Assembly (NCBI RefSeq): GCF_900099775.1
Contig: NZ_FMTM01000004.1
Span: forward strand, 372,001-436,000
Origin: Rhizobium mongolense subsp. loessense
Lineage (GTDB): Bacteria; Pseudomonadota; Alphaproteobacteria; Rhizobiales; Rhizobiaceae
DNA length: 64,000 bases
Direction of reading: 5' to 3'
Shown: positions 1 to 8,085 of the stretch, in pieces
Layout of the letters: each line of letters begins with the position of its first letter
Position numbering within the stretch: position 1 is the first letter of the stretch
Notes under the pieces: model-generated
The model's input: only the letters and a program-made list of their open reading frames with translations
What the model was told of the DNA's origin: nothing
The model's database searches: none
Made by a program: the position numbers and the translations under genes

Positions 1-1139
1 ATGAGATCTCGGATCAGCAGAGCAGCCACCGCTCCATGGGTCATGCCCTCGCCGGAATCGCCAGTGACCACGAACACCCGCTCGTTGCCCGGATTGCGAC
101 CTATGAAACCGGCGTAATCGATGGTCTCCATCACCTGCCCGGACCATCGATGGGTCTCGAGGCCAAGATCGGGCACTAGACGTCTGGTCCACGACGTCAA
201 GGCTGCAAACCGCTCGTCGCCGTCGTCGGCCGCACCAGTCTTATGGTCTTCGCCGCCGACGACGAGAAAGTCCGTCTCGCGGTCGCCCGGCTGCAGACGC
301 ACGTAGTGGTAAGGGTCTTCAGTATCCCAGTAGAGCCCATCCGGGATAACATCGCGCCCGATCTCGAACGACATCGCATAGGTTCGGTAGGGCGCTTGTT
401 TGGTGTGGAGGGCGACACGGTCATTGATCGGCGAATTGGTCGCCACGACAGCCCATTTTCCAGTGACGACAAAGCCTGCGGCTGTCGCGACGCGGACACC
501 GCCGTCTGTTTCCTCGACCTTTTCGACCACTGTGTCCCGGTAAAGGACGCTCCCGCGGGCGCGGACGCCGACGGCCAGCCCGCGAAGATATTTGAGCGGG
601 TGGAATGTCGCCTGACGGGCATAGCGAAGGGCGGGTGCCGCGGAGAACCCCGCAAACGGCAAGCCGGTGGTTCTTTCGACCGCGACGCCGACTTGCAGGG
701 CGGCATCAAGTTCGCGCTCGAGGTCGGCTTCCTGCGCTCGAGACGATGGAAACAGAAACCCATCGACGCGTCTGAAATCGCACGCGATAGCCTCTGTCTC
801 CTGAATCGCTTCGATGCGATCGATCGCGGCAGATTGGCTCTCGTGGAAGAGCCGCGCCAGTTCACGCCCCCGCAGAGCGATGAATTCGGAAAAATAGTCG
901 TCGCATACCGATGTCAGATGCGCGGTCGTGCGGGCAGTCATGCCGCTTCCGATCTGGCCGCGATCGATGACGGCCACTTTCTTCCCGGCGAGTGCGAGCT
1001 CATAGGCCACTGACAAGCCGGCAATTCCAGAGCCGACAACGACGACATCGACCTGGTCATCGTGGGGAAGCGGAACAACGTCAGGCGCGACTTTGATCGG
1101 CGCCCATAAAGAGACGGTTCTTTCATCGCTGACATTCAT
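1..1139 (-). CDS. FAD-dependent oxidoreductase (3' end outside window)
   Basis: DAO-family flavoprotein. Near the N-terminus (about residues 24-37) it has a Rossmann FAD-binding segment, VDVVVVGSGIAGLS. A second glycine-rich segment near the window edge (VVTGDSGEGMTHG) is the usual C-terminal FAD contact of this family. Reading is open from the ATG at 1139 to base 1, about 379 residues, with no stop, so the gene continues off the window. Family members with this architecture often carry a C-terminal Rieske [2Fe-2S] domain, which would lie outside the window and is not seen. The substrate cannot be told. The start is the first in-frame ATG; an overlapping ATG four bases further in is in another frame. 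Confidence 0.85.
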   Translation of the reverse strand, partial: MNVSDERTVSLWAPIKVAPDVVPLPHDDQVDVVVVGSGIAGLSVAYELALAGKKVAVIDRGQIGSGMTARTTAHLTSVCDDYFSEFIALRGRELARLFHESQSAAIDRIEAIQETEAIACDFRRVDGFLFPSSRAQEADLERELDAALQVGVAVERTTGLPFAGFSAAPALRYARQATFHPLKYLRGLAVGVRARGSVLYRDTVVEKVEETDGGVRVATAAGFVVTGKWAVVATNSPINDRVALHTKQAPYRTYAMSFEIGRDVIPDGLYWDTEDPYHYVRLQPGDRETDFLVVGGEDHKTGAADDGDERFAALTSWTRRLVPDLGLETHRWSGQVMETIDYAGFIGRNPGNERVFVVTGDSGEGMTHGAVAALLIRDL

Positions 1140-1447
1140 GGCCCGACTTCTCCAAAATCCACATCTGCTAAATAGGAGAACGAACGCAAAAGTTCCCGCC
1201 GAACCTTGCCCAGCGGACCTTGGGATCACTCCGGCGGAAGTCGGCCCTGCGGACCCCCATCGCACACGGTCAATCCCGACAATGCGCAATCAATCCAGCC
1301 CTCGCGCAGTTCCCCATCCATCCCGAAATGCCACGCCAAGCGAGGAGAAGCTCTGTATATTAGTAAATATTAAAGTATAGTGGAATTTTCCTTTGTCGGA
1401 GATCGGACGTCGCGCGTCGAGAGATCGACCGCGGGAAGGGATGTGAT
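1140..1447. other. intergenic, divergent promoter region
   Basis: About 308 bases between two divergent genes. An AT-rich patch near 1355-1385 could hold promoter elements for the gene at 1448. No credible gene is visible. Confidence 0.5.
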
Positions 1448-2038
1448 ATGCCTCGAAGCTTCCTAAACGTGATCCTTTTTTCGGTTCTTCTCCCTTCGAC
1501 TTTGATCCCAGCCGCTGCTCAAATCAGCGGCAATACCTCGATGCGAGGGAAGGATTTCGACGCGGCCGCGATGGAGCAGGCGAGGCGCTATCTGGAGGAG
1601 GGCCGCGAGACGTTTCGCTGCGATACGTTCGGCAGCGAGGACTTTTGGGGAGGTAAGCTAAAGCTTCATGAGGCGATCGCTGGCGAAAAGCTGGGCGGCA
1701 AAGGGCCCGGTCTCAGCCCGAAAAAGGCGCTCGAGCTCGGGCTGAAAGTCGACGTAAACGCTATCCCCAAAGACGTAGCCGGAGCGCTGAATAGAGGCGA
1801 GGTTGATCTTGCCGATCCGGCCAGCACCCTTGTCCTGCTCAAGGCAAACGCCGGACGTGCCCATCTTGGGTCAAGCCGGCCGCGGCTCGTGGAAGCGGCA
1901 CCAATGTTTTCAGGCCAAACCACCAGCGAGGAGAACCTGAAGCGGCTCAAGGTGCACGATGGCGTTAAAGGCAGCGTTTTTGCCCGTAACATTGGCAACG
2001 CACGCATGATTGCGGTTGCTGACGACAGCACCGCGTGA
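1448..2038 (+). CDS. exported protein, probable truncated cytochrome-c-like protein
   Basis: 196 residues beginning with a Sec-type signal peptide (hydrophobic residues 5-22, cleavage probably after AAA). Residues 50-137 (for example ETFRCDTFGSEDFWGG and GPGLSPKKALELGLKVD) resemble the N-terminal part of a family of exported c-type cytochromes in rhizobia, as I remember them. Those continue into a CxxCH haem motif. Here the similarity seems to stop near residue 137 and no CxxCH follows, so the protein is probably a remnant with an unrelated tail. The family call is from memory of the motif pattern. A Shine-Dalgarno-like GGAAGGG sits upstream of the ATG. Confidence 0.5.
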   Translation: MPRSFLNVILFSVLLPSTLIPAAAQISGNTSMRGKDFDAAAMEQARRYLEEGRETFRCDTFGSEDFWGGKLKLHEAIAGEKLGGKGPGLSPKKALELGLKVDVNAIPKDVAGALNRGEVDLADPASTLVLLKANAGRAHLGSSRPRLVEAAPMFSGQTTSEENLKRLKVHDGVKGSVFARNIGNARMIAVADDSTA

Positions 2039-2386
2039 TGCGAGCCGAGGAAAAGGACGTGATTGCCGTGAAGGAGGCGCTCCAAACCACCGCTTGGTGG
2101 CCTCCGACCTTGACACTTCCATGGCACCGCTCTTCGAGATAGCCGCTGTTCCGAGGCTCCATTCATGAGGTGACGGCGGGCAACGTGCCTGCGGATGCAC
2201 GATCGGCAAGCTCGAAGCGGGCATCGACGACCTCTTCGACGGGGCGAGGCCGGAGGCGAACTCGCCTTCGCGCCGAACGGAGCGCTGCGCAATCTCGGCA
2301 GTTCCTGCAATATCCGTTTCGAGAGCAGCGATGAAAAGTGGCCGACCTGCGCGTCGATCTGGCGGCCGCAAGACGCGGACGGAGCG
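2039..2386. other. intergenic, no gene recognised
   Basis: About 348 bases. Both strands have open frames of 60-75 codons, but none has a ribosome-binding site with recognisable protein features. It may include debris of the truncated gene upstream. Confidence 0.4.
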
Positions 2387-2860
2387 TCAACCACGCCGCG
2401 CCGCTTCGATAGCGGCGACGTCGATTTTTCTCATCGTCATCATGGCCTCAAACGCGCGCTTTGCTTCGTCACCGCCAGCCGCCAGCGCGTCAGTCAGTAC
2501 GCGGGGGGTGATTTGCCAGGAAATCCCCCACTTGTCTTTGCACCAGCCGCACGCGCTCTCCTCGCCGCCATTTTCGACGATAGCATTCCAGTAGCGGTCG
2601 GTCTCCTCTTGGTCGTCTGTGGCGATCTGGAACGAAAAGGCTTCGTTGTGTTTGAATACCGGTCCCCCGTTCAGGCCGAGACAAGGAATGCCCGCAACTG
2701 TAAATTCGACCGTCAACACATCGCCCTCTTTGCCCGCCGGAAAGTCGCCGGGTGCGCGGCGCACGGCACTCACCATGCTGTCGGGAAAGATCTCGGAGTA
2801 AAAACGAGCGGCAGCCTCGGCGTCCTTGTCAAACCAGAGGCAAATCGTATTCTTGGCCAT
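2387..2860 (-). CDS. VOC-superfamily protein, PhnB / 3-demethylubiquinone methyltransferase-like
   Basis: 157 residues. The opening MAKNTICLWFDKDAEAAARFYSEIFP and the segment with KWGISWQITPRVL are characteristic of the PhnB-like subgroup of the glyoxalase/bleomycin-resistance (VOC) fold, annotated in databases as '3-demethylubiquinone-9 3-methyltransferase'. Despite that name, members lack a methyltransferase domain and their reaction is generally unknown. Length is normal for the family (about 155-165) and the gene looks intact. AGGAACAC lies just upstream of the ATG as the ribosome-binding site. Confidence 0.85.
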   Translation of the reverse strand: MAKNTICLWFDKDAEAAARFYSEIFPDSMVSAVRRAPGDFPAGKEGDVLTVEFTVAGIPCLGLNGGPVFKHNEAFSFQIATDDQEETDRYWNAIVENGGEESACGWCKDKWGISWQITPRVLTDALAAGGDEAKRAFEAMMTMRKIDVAAIEAARRG

Positions 2861-3319
2861 GGCGTGTTCCTTTCGCTTTGAAGCAATCCGGCCTTACCTC
2901 ATCCGCTTCGCTCGGAAATAGGGAACCAACCGTTTTTCGCCACCCCGGAAGTGTTCGATCGTAAAGGGCGCTAACCTTGACGTGGTTGCCGCTTGGACCA
3001 AACTGCGCAACGCGCCAATTGCGGTCGTTGAGAGCTGGAAACAAGAGTGCTGCTTTGCATGGGACTGCGCGGTGTATCTGTCCCTTCTAACTGGAAGTAT
3101 CCCGAAGGGCTATCAAGTCGTGCTTGCTTCGATCGTCAAGGATTTTCACAAGGCGGAGTAGCCTTTCCTCCTCCCGATCCCGAGCGCTTTCGCAGGAGCG
3201 AGCTTAAGCCTCAAATGATGATCGGCCAACAGTGTCGCGATCGTCGATTGGCGTCGTCGTCGTGAAAGGCGAGAGCGGCCCCGACTTCATAGTCAGTGTT
3301 TCCCTTGTGACAGGCCGCA
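2861..3319. other. intergenic, no gene recognised
   Basis: About 459 bases between two minus-strand genes. It contains short open frames without convincing translation signals, and no repeats or RNA genes that I recognise. Confidence 0.4.
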
Positions 3320-3676
3320 TCAGGGAACTAGCCCTTCCGCCTTGGCGCTGCGAAGAACCGTTTCGACCGCGTTGTCCGGATCGCCGTCAGAGGTAAACCA
3401 CACAGGTTTTCCCGAAACATCTTCCGAGTTACGCATGGTTCTGAAGACGCCGCAGGAAAGCCCGCTTTCGCAATCTATGGCAACCTCGAACTGACCCATC
3501 GGCGAACCGAGGGCCATATCGTAGGCGCCTGCCACGAAGAGGCGTTTGCGATCCAATCCAGAGCCGGTTTTCAGTGCGTTGAGCAATCGTGGATGCGCTT
3601 CAGCAATGGCGACTTCGCAAGGCGGCGTCCAATAGGTGCCTTGTTCCAATTCTCTCTTGATCGGCTGCCGGGGCAT
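3320..3676 (-). CDS. hypothetical protein
   Basis: 118 residues, not recognised. I start it at the ATG at 3676 because AGGGGAGAA lies just upstream; the 69 extra codons available further upstream read like intergenic sequence. The protein is soluble and slightly basic at the N-terminus (MPRQPIKRELEQGTYWTPP), with no signal peptide or membrane segment. The C-terminal half has a pattern of alternating beta-strand-like segments (GQFEVAIDCESGLSCGVF). It lies among other orphan rhizobial small genes. Confidence 0.6.
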   Translation of the reverse strand: MPRQPIKRELEQGTYWTPPCEVAIAEAHPRLLNALKTGSGLDRKRLFVAGAYDMALGSPMGQFEVAIDCESGLSCGVFRTMRNSEDVSGKPVWFTSDGDPDNAVETVLRSAKAEGLVP

Positions 3677-4326
3677 GATCGTTCTCCCCTTACTCAATTT
3701 GTTGCAACGGGCGGATGCTCCGCCGTTTGTTCCTATTATGTTCTCACTGTGATAAGAGTCAACAAATCTTTGGATGTGCGCCGAACGGATCGAGATACCG
3801 GGACGACTGATCGACCTTAAGGACAAGATGTGGCTGGTCGGCACTTCTGGAGTTTCACCGTTGCCGGTGCTTGAACACGGCATGTTCTCCCGGTCCGAGC
3901 CAATTTGAGTTCAGCTCGAAGTAAAATTCGTGACCGGACTCGAGATGTCGACGTCTGGTTCGGCCCCCGGGCCCAGGGCCCGCCGTCCGTGGGAATGCGC
4001 GGTTCAGGGGAGTATTCAGGGATAGACTGCCGTCGCCGACTCGGGCAGGCGCTAACAGCCAGCGGGCATGTTCGCGGCTGGAGCAAAAGAGGAAGTGAAT
4101 GGAACCCGGCGTCACTTGTGGTGCTGCGCCGGAGGCTACTGGTGAAGTATAAGCTTGCGCGGGCTTCCTTGCGAAAACAGAAAAAAACGCGTATTCCGGG
4201 GCCTTTGTGAAGCCGCGACTTCTTCTTAAAGTTCGGGCGATTGCTTCTGCGGTAGATCTCATCAGCCGCTGAATTATCCTGATCTGCCTTCGCATGCCGG
4301 CATCCAAGCCGTGATCGACTGTCACT
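3677..4326. other. intergenic, no gene recognised
   Basis: About 650 bases. A minus-strand open frame of 156 codons (3855-4325) exists, but its composition is proline/arginine-rich like a shadow frame and it lacks a ribosome-binding site. A short hairpin with arms GGCGG/CCGCC around 3710-3726 lies in the leader of the downstream minus-strand gene. Confidence 0.4.
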
Positions 4327-4443
4327 CTAAAGCATGGGTATCCCTACGATAAGGATTACGACCAGTCCTGCCATTACGAGCGATGTCTCGATCAGAAATA
4401 TCGCCACTTGCCGTCCGGTCATGTCTGGAAAAATAGCTTTCAT
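4327..4443 (-). CDS. small single-span membrane protein, 38 aa
   Basis: Short gene of 38 residues, MKAIFPDMTGRQVAIFLIET followed by a hydrophobic helix (about residues 13-37) ending in GIPML. A strong Shine-Dalgarno, AAGGAG, sits 8 bases before the ATG. The helix is long enough to cross the inner membrane once; function is unknown. It is divergent from another tiny membrane protein at 4639, with about 195 bases between them. Confidence 0.65.
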   Translation of the reverse strand: MKAIFPDMTGRQVAIFLIETSLVMAGLVVILIVGIPML

Positions 4444-4532
4444 TGAAGCGACTCCTTGCAATAATATTCCAATGTACGCATCATATCACAGGATCTTGTA
4501 GAAAGTTTTTATTTTTATTGCAACGAAATGCC

Positions 4533-4638
4533 TTGCTTAAAACCTAATCAAAGCGCACTGTATTTCTGTCGGCAGCATTTGAAGCGGGCGCTGCCGCAAA
4601 AGGGTTAAAATCCTTCGCCCCAATCAAAGGAGGACGTG
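4533..4638 (+). promoter_or_regulatory. structured 5' leader, copy 1 of 3
   Basis: A TTGCTT box at 4533-4538 lies exactly 32 bases before a hairpin with arms CGGCAG (4570-4575) and CTGCCG (4591-4596) and a 15-base loop containing GGGC. A second hairpin follows, AAGGG / TCCTT (4600-4604 and 4611-4615). Then come CGCCCC (4616-4621) and the Shine-Dalgarno AGGAGG. The Shine-Dalgarno can itself pair with codons 2-4 of the gene (GGAGGA with TCTTCC). The same layout recurs at 5615 and 7091. Confidence 0.65.
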
Positions 4639-4752
4639 ATGTCTTCCATGTTCCATCATCATTATTCCTTTGAAAACGTCGCAATCAGAATCCTGGTCGC
4701 GCTCAGCTTCGCTTTCATCTTGTTTCTGATTTCGGGGGGCTGGCTGTGGTAA
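4639..4752 (+). CDS. small single-span membrane protein, 37 aa
   Basis: 37 residues beginning MSSMFHHHYSFENVAIRILV, then a hydrophobic helix (about residues 16-34) ending GGWLW. The Shine-Dalgarno AAAGGAGG is 6 bases before the ATG, one of the strongest in the window. It lies behind the first of three related structured leaders, so its expression is probably controlled after transcription. The His-rich N-terminus is unusual, but I see no firm metal-site evidence. Function unknown. Confidence 0.65.
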   Translation: MSSMFHHHYSFENVAIRILVALSFAFILFLISGGWLW

Positions 4753-5210
4753 CTGTTCTTTACGTCGGTGAAACTGCAGCTATCGAGGGCTCGACGCTGC
4801 AGCGAATTCTGAAGCGAGCCAATTATGCGACATCGGACATGCAAGCCGACGAGGGTCCGGAGCGTCACGAGGAAGTCGTAATCATCCGCCGCATTGAGGC
4901 CGGCACGATACCCTCGCAGAGTTACCCGCCCTCCCTTCGGCGCAGGCAAAGCTCAGACCTGGATGCACTGGCGTCGTGGGAGAACGAAGGCGGCGCAACG
5001 AGCGCGCGTTCGGCGGCAGCCTCGAAAGCAGCCGAGAACCGAAGGTGACTGCGGTGACCTAGCGCGGCGACCACAAAGGCTGTCCGACCGGACCAGATCG
5101 CGCCGCTTGGGCTGTAAACGCATGAAGAGAAAGCTGACCGGGACGGAAAGATTTCCTGGCTACGCGGCAAACGTCTGTCGCCTCAGCATCAAACCAGACG
5201 GGAGTCTGCC
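4753..5210. other. intergenic, no convincing gene
   Basis: About 458 bases. A 100-codon plus-strand frame beginning at a GTG at 4746 overlaps the end of the small gene before it, but has no ribosome-binding site of its own and an Ala/Arg/Ser-rich tail typical of a shadow frame, so I do not call it. Confidence 0.4.
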
Positions 5211-5498
5211 ATGAACAGAACAACTGAAACCGAGATCAGGTTCGATCATTCGTTCCTCATCGAATCTCTCGTTATGCCACTGGCAGCCGGGACATACCGG
5301 CTGACGGTGGACGAAGAACGGATCGAGGAACTATCCTTTGCGGCTTACAGGACATTAGCCGCTCATCTGGAAATTCCGTCAATTGAAACGCCTTCGCTCA
5401 AGAGGCAGCATTTGCAAGTCACGCGAGCGGAAATCGATGCGGCGGTGCTGAAGGACCAGCAAGCCGCACGACCAGCGACGACCGAAGATCGCGTCTAA
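5211..5498 (+). CDS. conserved rhizobial small protein
   Basis: 95 residues. The pattern LAAGTYRLTVDEERIEELSF is like a family of short orphan proteins common in Rhizobiales: about 80-100 residues, acidic middle, and an 'AGTYRV..EEE.IEGLSF' core as I remember it. No function is established. It is soluble, with no signal peptide. GGGAGT upstream of the ATG serves as the ribosome-binding site. It does not have the structured leader of its two neighbours. Confidence 0.65.
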   Translation: MNRTTETEIRFDHSFLIESLVMPLAAGTYRLTVDEERIEELSFAAYRTLAAHLEIPSIETPSLKRQHLQVTRAEIDAAVLKDQQAARPATTEDRV

Positions 5499-5614
5499 GC
5501 AGGGAACGCAGCTCTATCGTGGCTTGCCACGGAACGGCCCCGAGGAGGCTTGCTGTCGTCCGTCGAGGGAGACCGATGCTCCCGTCGTCTATGAGCATCC
5601 GCGAAAGATATTGT

Positions 5615-5723
5615 TTGCTTTGTCTACTCCGAGGGCGCATGGTCTAGCCTCCAGCAGTAATCATTACGGGCGCTGCTGTTTGAGGGTCGCCAAACCCTTT
5701 GCCCCGACCGAAAGGAGGATGTC
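5615..5723 (+). promoter_or_regulatory. structured 5' leader, copy 2 of 3
   Basis: TTGCTT at 5615-5620 lies exactly 32 bases before hairpin arms CAGCAG (5652-5657) and CTGCTG (5673-5678) with a 15-base loop containing GGGC. The second hairpin is AGGGT / ACCCT (5683-5687 and 5694-5698), then TGCCCC (5700-5705) and AGGAGG. Relative to copies 1 and 3, one base pair in hairpin 1 changes on both sides (G-C to A-T), which is compensatory. Confidence 0.65.
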
Positions 5724-6026
5724 ATGTCTTCCGAAACATCCATTAAATATATGACGAGCGACGACCTCAACTTACTTCAGGGGGTGCTGAAGGATGCTGG
5801 CTATACGGACGATGTTCTCTTTGAACAGCCTCGACCCTTCCCCATCGCAGCCCGGCTTCTGATCGGCCTCTTTCAAGAGGGCACGACCAGCCCAGCCGAA
5901 CTGACTATCCAGCTCGAACGACATTTCGGCAGGCCTAAGAAAGAGGCCGTTACGCTCGGAGCCCCACGTTTCCATCGCTTTGCGATCCAAGGGCTTCCGG
6001 CGCAGCCATCTGGCGCGCTCCATTAA
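5724..6026 (+). CDS. conserved rhizobial small protein
   Basis: 100 residues. The opening with YMTSDDLNLLQGVLKDAGY and the segment AARLLIGLFQEGTTSPAEL match a short orphan family frequent in rhizobia, where the 'MTSDDL..LQ.VL..AG' start recurs. The predicted fold is helical and cytosolic; function is unknown. The strong Shine-Dalgarno AAAGGAGG is 5 bases before the ATG. It sits behind the second structured leader, and its first nine coding bases are identical to those of the gene at 4639. Confidence 0.7.
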   Translation: MSSETSIKYMTSDDLNLLQGVLKDAGYTDDVLFEQPRPFPIAARLLIGLFQEGTTSPAELTIQLERHFGRPKKEAVTLGAPRFHRFAIQGLPAQPSGALH

Positions 6027-6437
6027 AGCCACGTCCAAAGGCAATGAGCGACAGAACCTTTTTGCCGCGCAACCTTCTGGGGCAGGAGGCGATTCAAGAA
6101 TCCCGACTATGCAATGATCGAATGGCGCAGCCGGTTACGCGCTCTTTTGCACGAACGAGGCCGCCATCATCGCTGGCAGGATCCAGAATGGTGGTTGCCT
6201 GGGTGAATATAATATCGCGATCGTAGACGCGAATTTTGATCCGCTGCAAGTACTCGAGCATCCGATTTTAAAGATCTTGATCTTGCCGATCGGGGAAGGG
6301 CAGGGGAGGTAGTGCGCGTTTACAATGTAGCGCGTAGGCCGTCGGCTGGCTCGTTCAAGGGCAGCCGACGGCCGAACCTCATATTAGCTTCGCAATCGCC
6401 TATTGGCGAGACGCCTCGCGACGACGCGAAAGCGCAG
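6027..6437. other. intergenic, no gene recognised
   Basis: About 411 bases between convergent genes. One 60-codon plus-strand frame (6044-6226) has no supporting features. I see no clear terminator with a T-run. Confidence 0.4.
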
Positions 6438-6620
6438 TTAACTGGCCGCGCTTTCTTGCGGCGTCCGCCATGGGCCTTTGTCCACTTGGGGAGGGGATTG
6501 CCCTTCCATCTCCTTTATGGCGAGCTCCCAGTTTTCGCGGTCTTTTCCTTCAGGGCAGCCTTCCCTTTCCCATATAGCGTAAGCGCGGGCTTGTAGTTGT
6601 TCTTCCTTGGATCTCTGCAT
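6438..6620 (-). CDS. DUF2934 domain protein
   Basis: 60 residues. The core RAYAIWEREGCPEGKDRENW is the DUF2934 signature, a short helical domain common in rhizobial small proteins and often found near stress-response genes. AAAAGGA lies upstream of the ATG. The whole protein is the domain plus a short polar tail. Molecular function is unknown. Confidence 0.85.
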   Translation of the reverse strand: MQRSKEEQLQARAYAIWEREGCPEGKDRENWELAIKEMEGQSPPQVDKGPWRTPQESAAS

Positions 6621-6684
6621 AGCGCTATCCTTTTCTGGTCGCCTCTGTCACGCATCGACGAAGTTTGAGACACCATTTAATAAC

Positions 6685-6831
6685 TTACGTCCTGAGCAGC
6701 AAATGCCCCAGAACGGCCACCGAGATGAACATCGCGACGAGAACCGCAAAGTATGTCGCTATCGAGGGGAAGTTAGTTTTCCGGCGAACCGTGTTTTCAC
6801 GATAAGCACGGAGTGCTTCGGTGGATGGCAT
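6685..6831 (-). CDS. small single-span membrane protein, 48 aa
   Basis: 48 residues from the ATG at 6831, chosen because AAGGAGG lies immediately upstream; a GTG/ATG further upstream has no such site. The N-terminus is charged (MPSTEALRAYRENTVRRKTN), followed by one hydrophobic helix (about residues 25-45), so it is probably an N-in inner-membrane peptide. Function unknown. It is the third tiny membrane protein within 2.5 kb. Confidence 0.6.
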   Translation of the reverse strand: MPSTEALRAYRENTVRRKTNFPSIATYFAVLVAMFISVAVLGHLLLRT

Positions 6832-7090
6832 GTTAGCCTCCTTGAGCGTGGCTACGATGAGGAACATCGAATGCCGCGCGTCTGGTCAAAAGACCATAAA
6901 AACATGACGCGCCTTTAATGGGCGATAGCGCGCGGAAGAACTTTCCCGCCTAAGTGGCGAGCTCGGGGAAATGGTGGACCGCGCAGGACAAGGGCTTGCG
7001 CTGGAACAGGGTGGAACCATTCCGCCTCCTCAATCCACCCGGTAAACAAGGCGCATAGGTTATTGTTCCCTCGAAGGACAAATGATTTCG

Positions 7091-7198
7091 TTGCGTTCCC
7101 TGTGGAAGAGCATAGGGTGCGTATTGTCGGCAGCCGTTGAAAAGGGCACTGCCGCTTGAGAGCGCTACGCTCCCGCCCCAAGCATTGGGGAGAAGGTC
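7091..7198 (+). promoter_or_regulatory. structured 5' leader, copy 3 of 3
   Basis: TTGCGT at 7091-7096 lies exactly 32 bases before hairpin arms CGGCAG (7128-7133) and CTGCCG (7149-7154) with a 15-base loop containing GGGC. The second hairpin is GAGCG / CGCTC (7160-7164 and 7168-7172), then CGCCCC (7174-7179) and a GGGGAGAAGG Shine-Dalgarno region. The rest of 6832-7090 shows no gene. Confidence 0.65.
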
Positions 7199-7591
7199 AT
7201 GTCCTTTCCTGACCGTTTCGATCACAACAACAGGCATTCATCTTACGACCTCGAAAGCCTGAGAATTGCATTCGACGACTGGAATGAAAAATCAATGTCG
7301 GAGCTGCTCGAGGATAAGGTCACGGCCAGGCCGGATCTCCGCATGGAATGTCCCCGGTCGCGAGCTGTTCTAAAATACGGCACATCGGGAGTGCGCCCGA
7401 TGAAAGACGCCGCCGGACGGCCGCCCACGATAGTGGAGGAAACGCACCGCGTTTCGGCGATCATCATTCGAGCCGAGCTGAAGGCAAGAATGGCCAAGAC
7501 CGCCCATCTGAAAGCCCTGCGATTGGACAATGAAGAGCAGGTCAGGCTGCGTGTGGCGACGGTTAAAGCACGAAAACATTCACCGACTTGA
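7199..7591 (+). CDS. hypothetical protein under structured leader
   Basis: 130 residues, not recognised. It is soluble and highly charged, with predicted helices in the C-terminal half (residues 85-125). The start at 7199 is supported by GGGGAGAAGG just upstream and by alignment with the starts of the other two genes that carry the same leader (all begin ATGTC followed by a pyrimidine-rich stretch). No close family could be named; the 'KYGTSGVRPMKDAAGRPPT' segment is the most distinctive part to search with. Confidence 0.6.
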   Translation: MSFPDRFDHNNRHSSYDLESLRIAFDDWNEKSMSELLEDKVTARPDLRMECPRSRAVLKYGTSGVRPMKDAAGRPPTIVEETHRVSAIIIRAELKARMAKTAHLKALRLDNEEQVRLRVATVKARKHSPT

Positions 7592-7640
7592 CTTTTTCGC
7601 CAAACCGCATCGTTGGCGATAGGTCCTTCTCACTCTCTTG

Positions 7641-7832
7641 CTAAATCCCAGCGTTCTGCCGCTCCTTCAATTGGGCGTCGATTTCTCCTCGCATGTCGCC
7701 CCTAGGGTTCTGGATCGAATATTCTTCAGGCAGTACTTGGTCGCGTAGCATATCTGCCACCTGCTTAAATCCCGCGCTACAGTTTTCAAACAGCGCTTGT
7801 TTGTCCGCCAGCCAGTCATTGATGTTTTTCAT
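7641..7832 (-). CDS. hypothetical small protein
   Basis: 63 residues, opening MKNINDWLADKQALFENCSA. Predicted mostly helical and acidic, no signal peptide. The ribosome-binding site is weak (GAAAGA upstream). The composition is protein-like, but I cannot name a family. It is convergent with the gene ending at 7591. Confidence 0.45.
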   Translation of the reverse strand: MKNINDWLADKQALFENCSAGFKQVADMLRDQVLPEEYSIQNPRGDMRGEIDAQLKERQNAGI

Positions 7833-8085
7833 TCATCTTTCGTCGATGGGACGCCAAATTGACGCAGAGTGGGGATATGCCGCCCATGAAAGGTTGCGGC
7901 AGATCAAGACAAACGAGAACGTTCCGAGTGGCGCGACGATTGCTCAGATAAACTACCTCACGGACATTCACCATGACGGGGCGAGGGTGTGGAGGCCCTT
8001 GCAGCGCCCGTGCTATGGCTGCCGAAGAGGCGACATTGCGCCGAGGAAGCGGAAACGCAAATGAATTTATGCAGCTGTTCGCGTT

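Noticed and set aside
197..1013. Open frames on both strands within the first kilobase (197-865 minus, 243-1013 plus)
   Set aside because: They overlap the FAD oxidoreductase, whose frame is open from 1139 to the window edge and has FAD motifs. The other frames are shadows.
3855..4325. 156-codon minus-strand open frame in the 3.7-4.3 kb gap
   Set aside because: No ribosome-binding site, no family features, composition like a shadow; a small membrane protein with a strong Shine-Dalgarno lies just beyond it.
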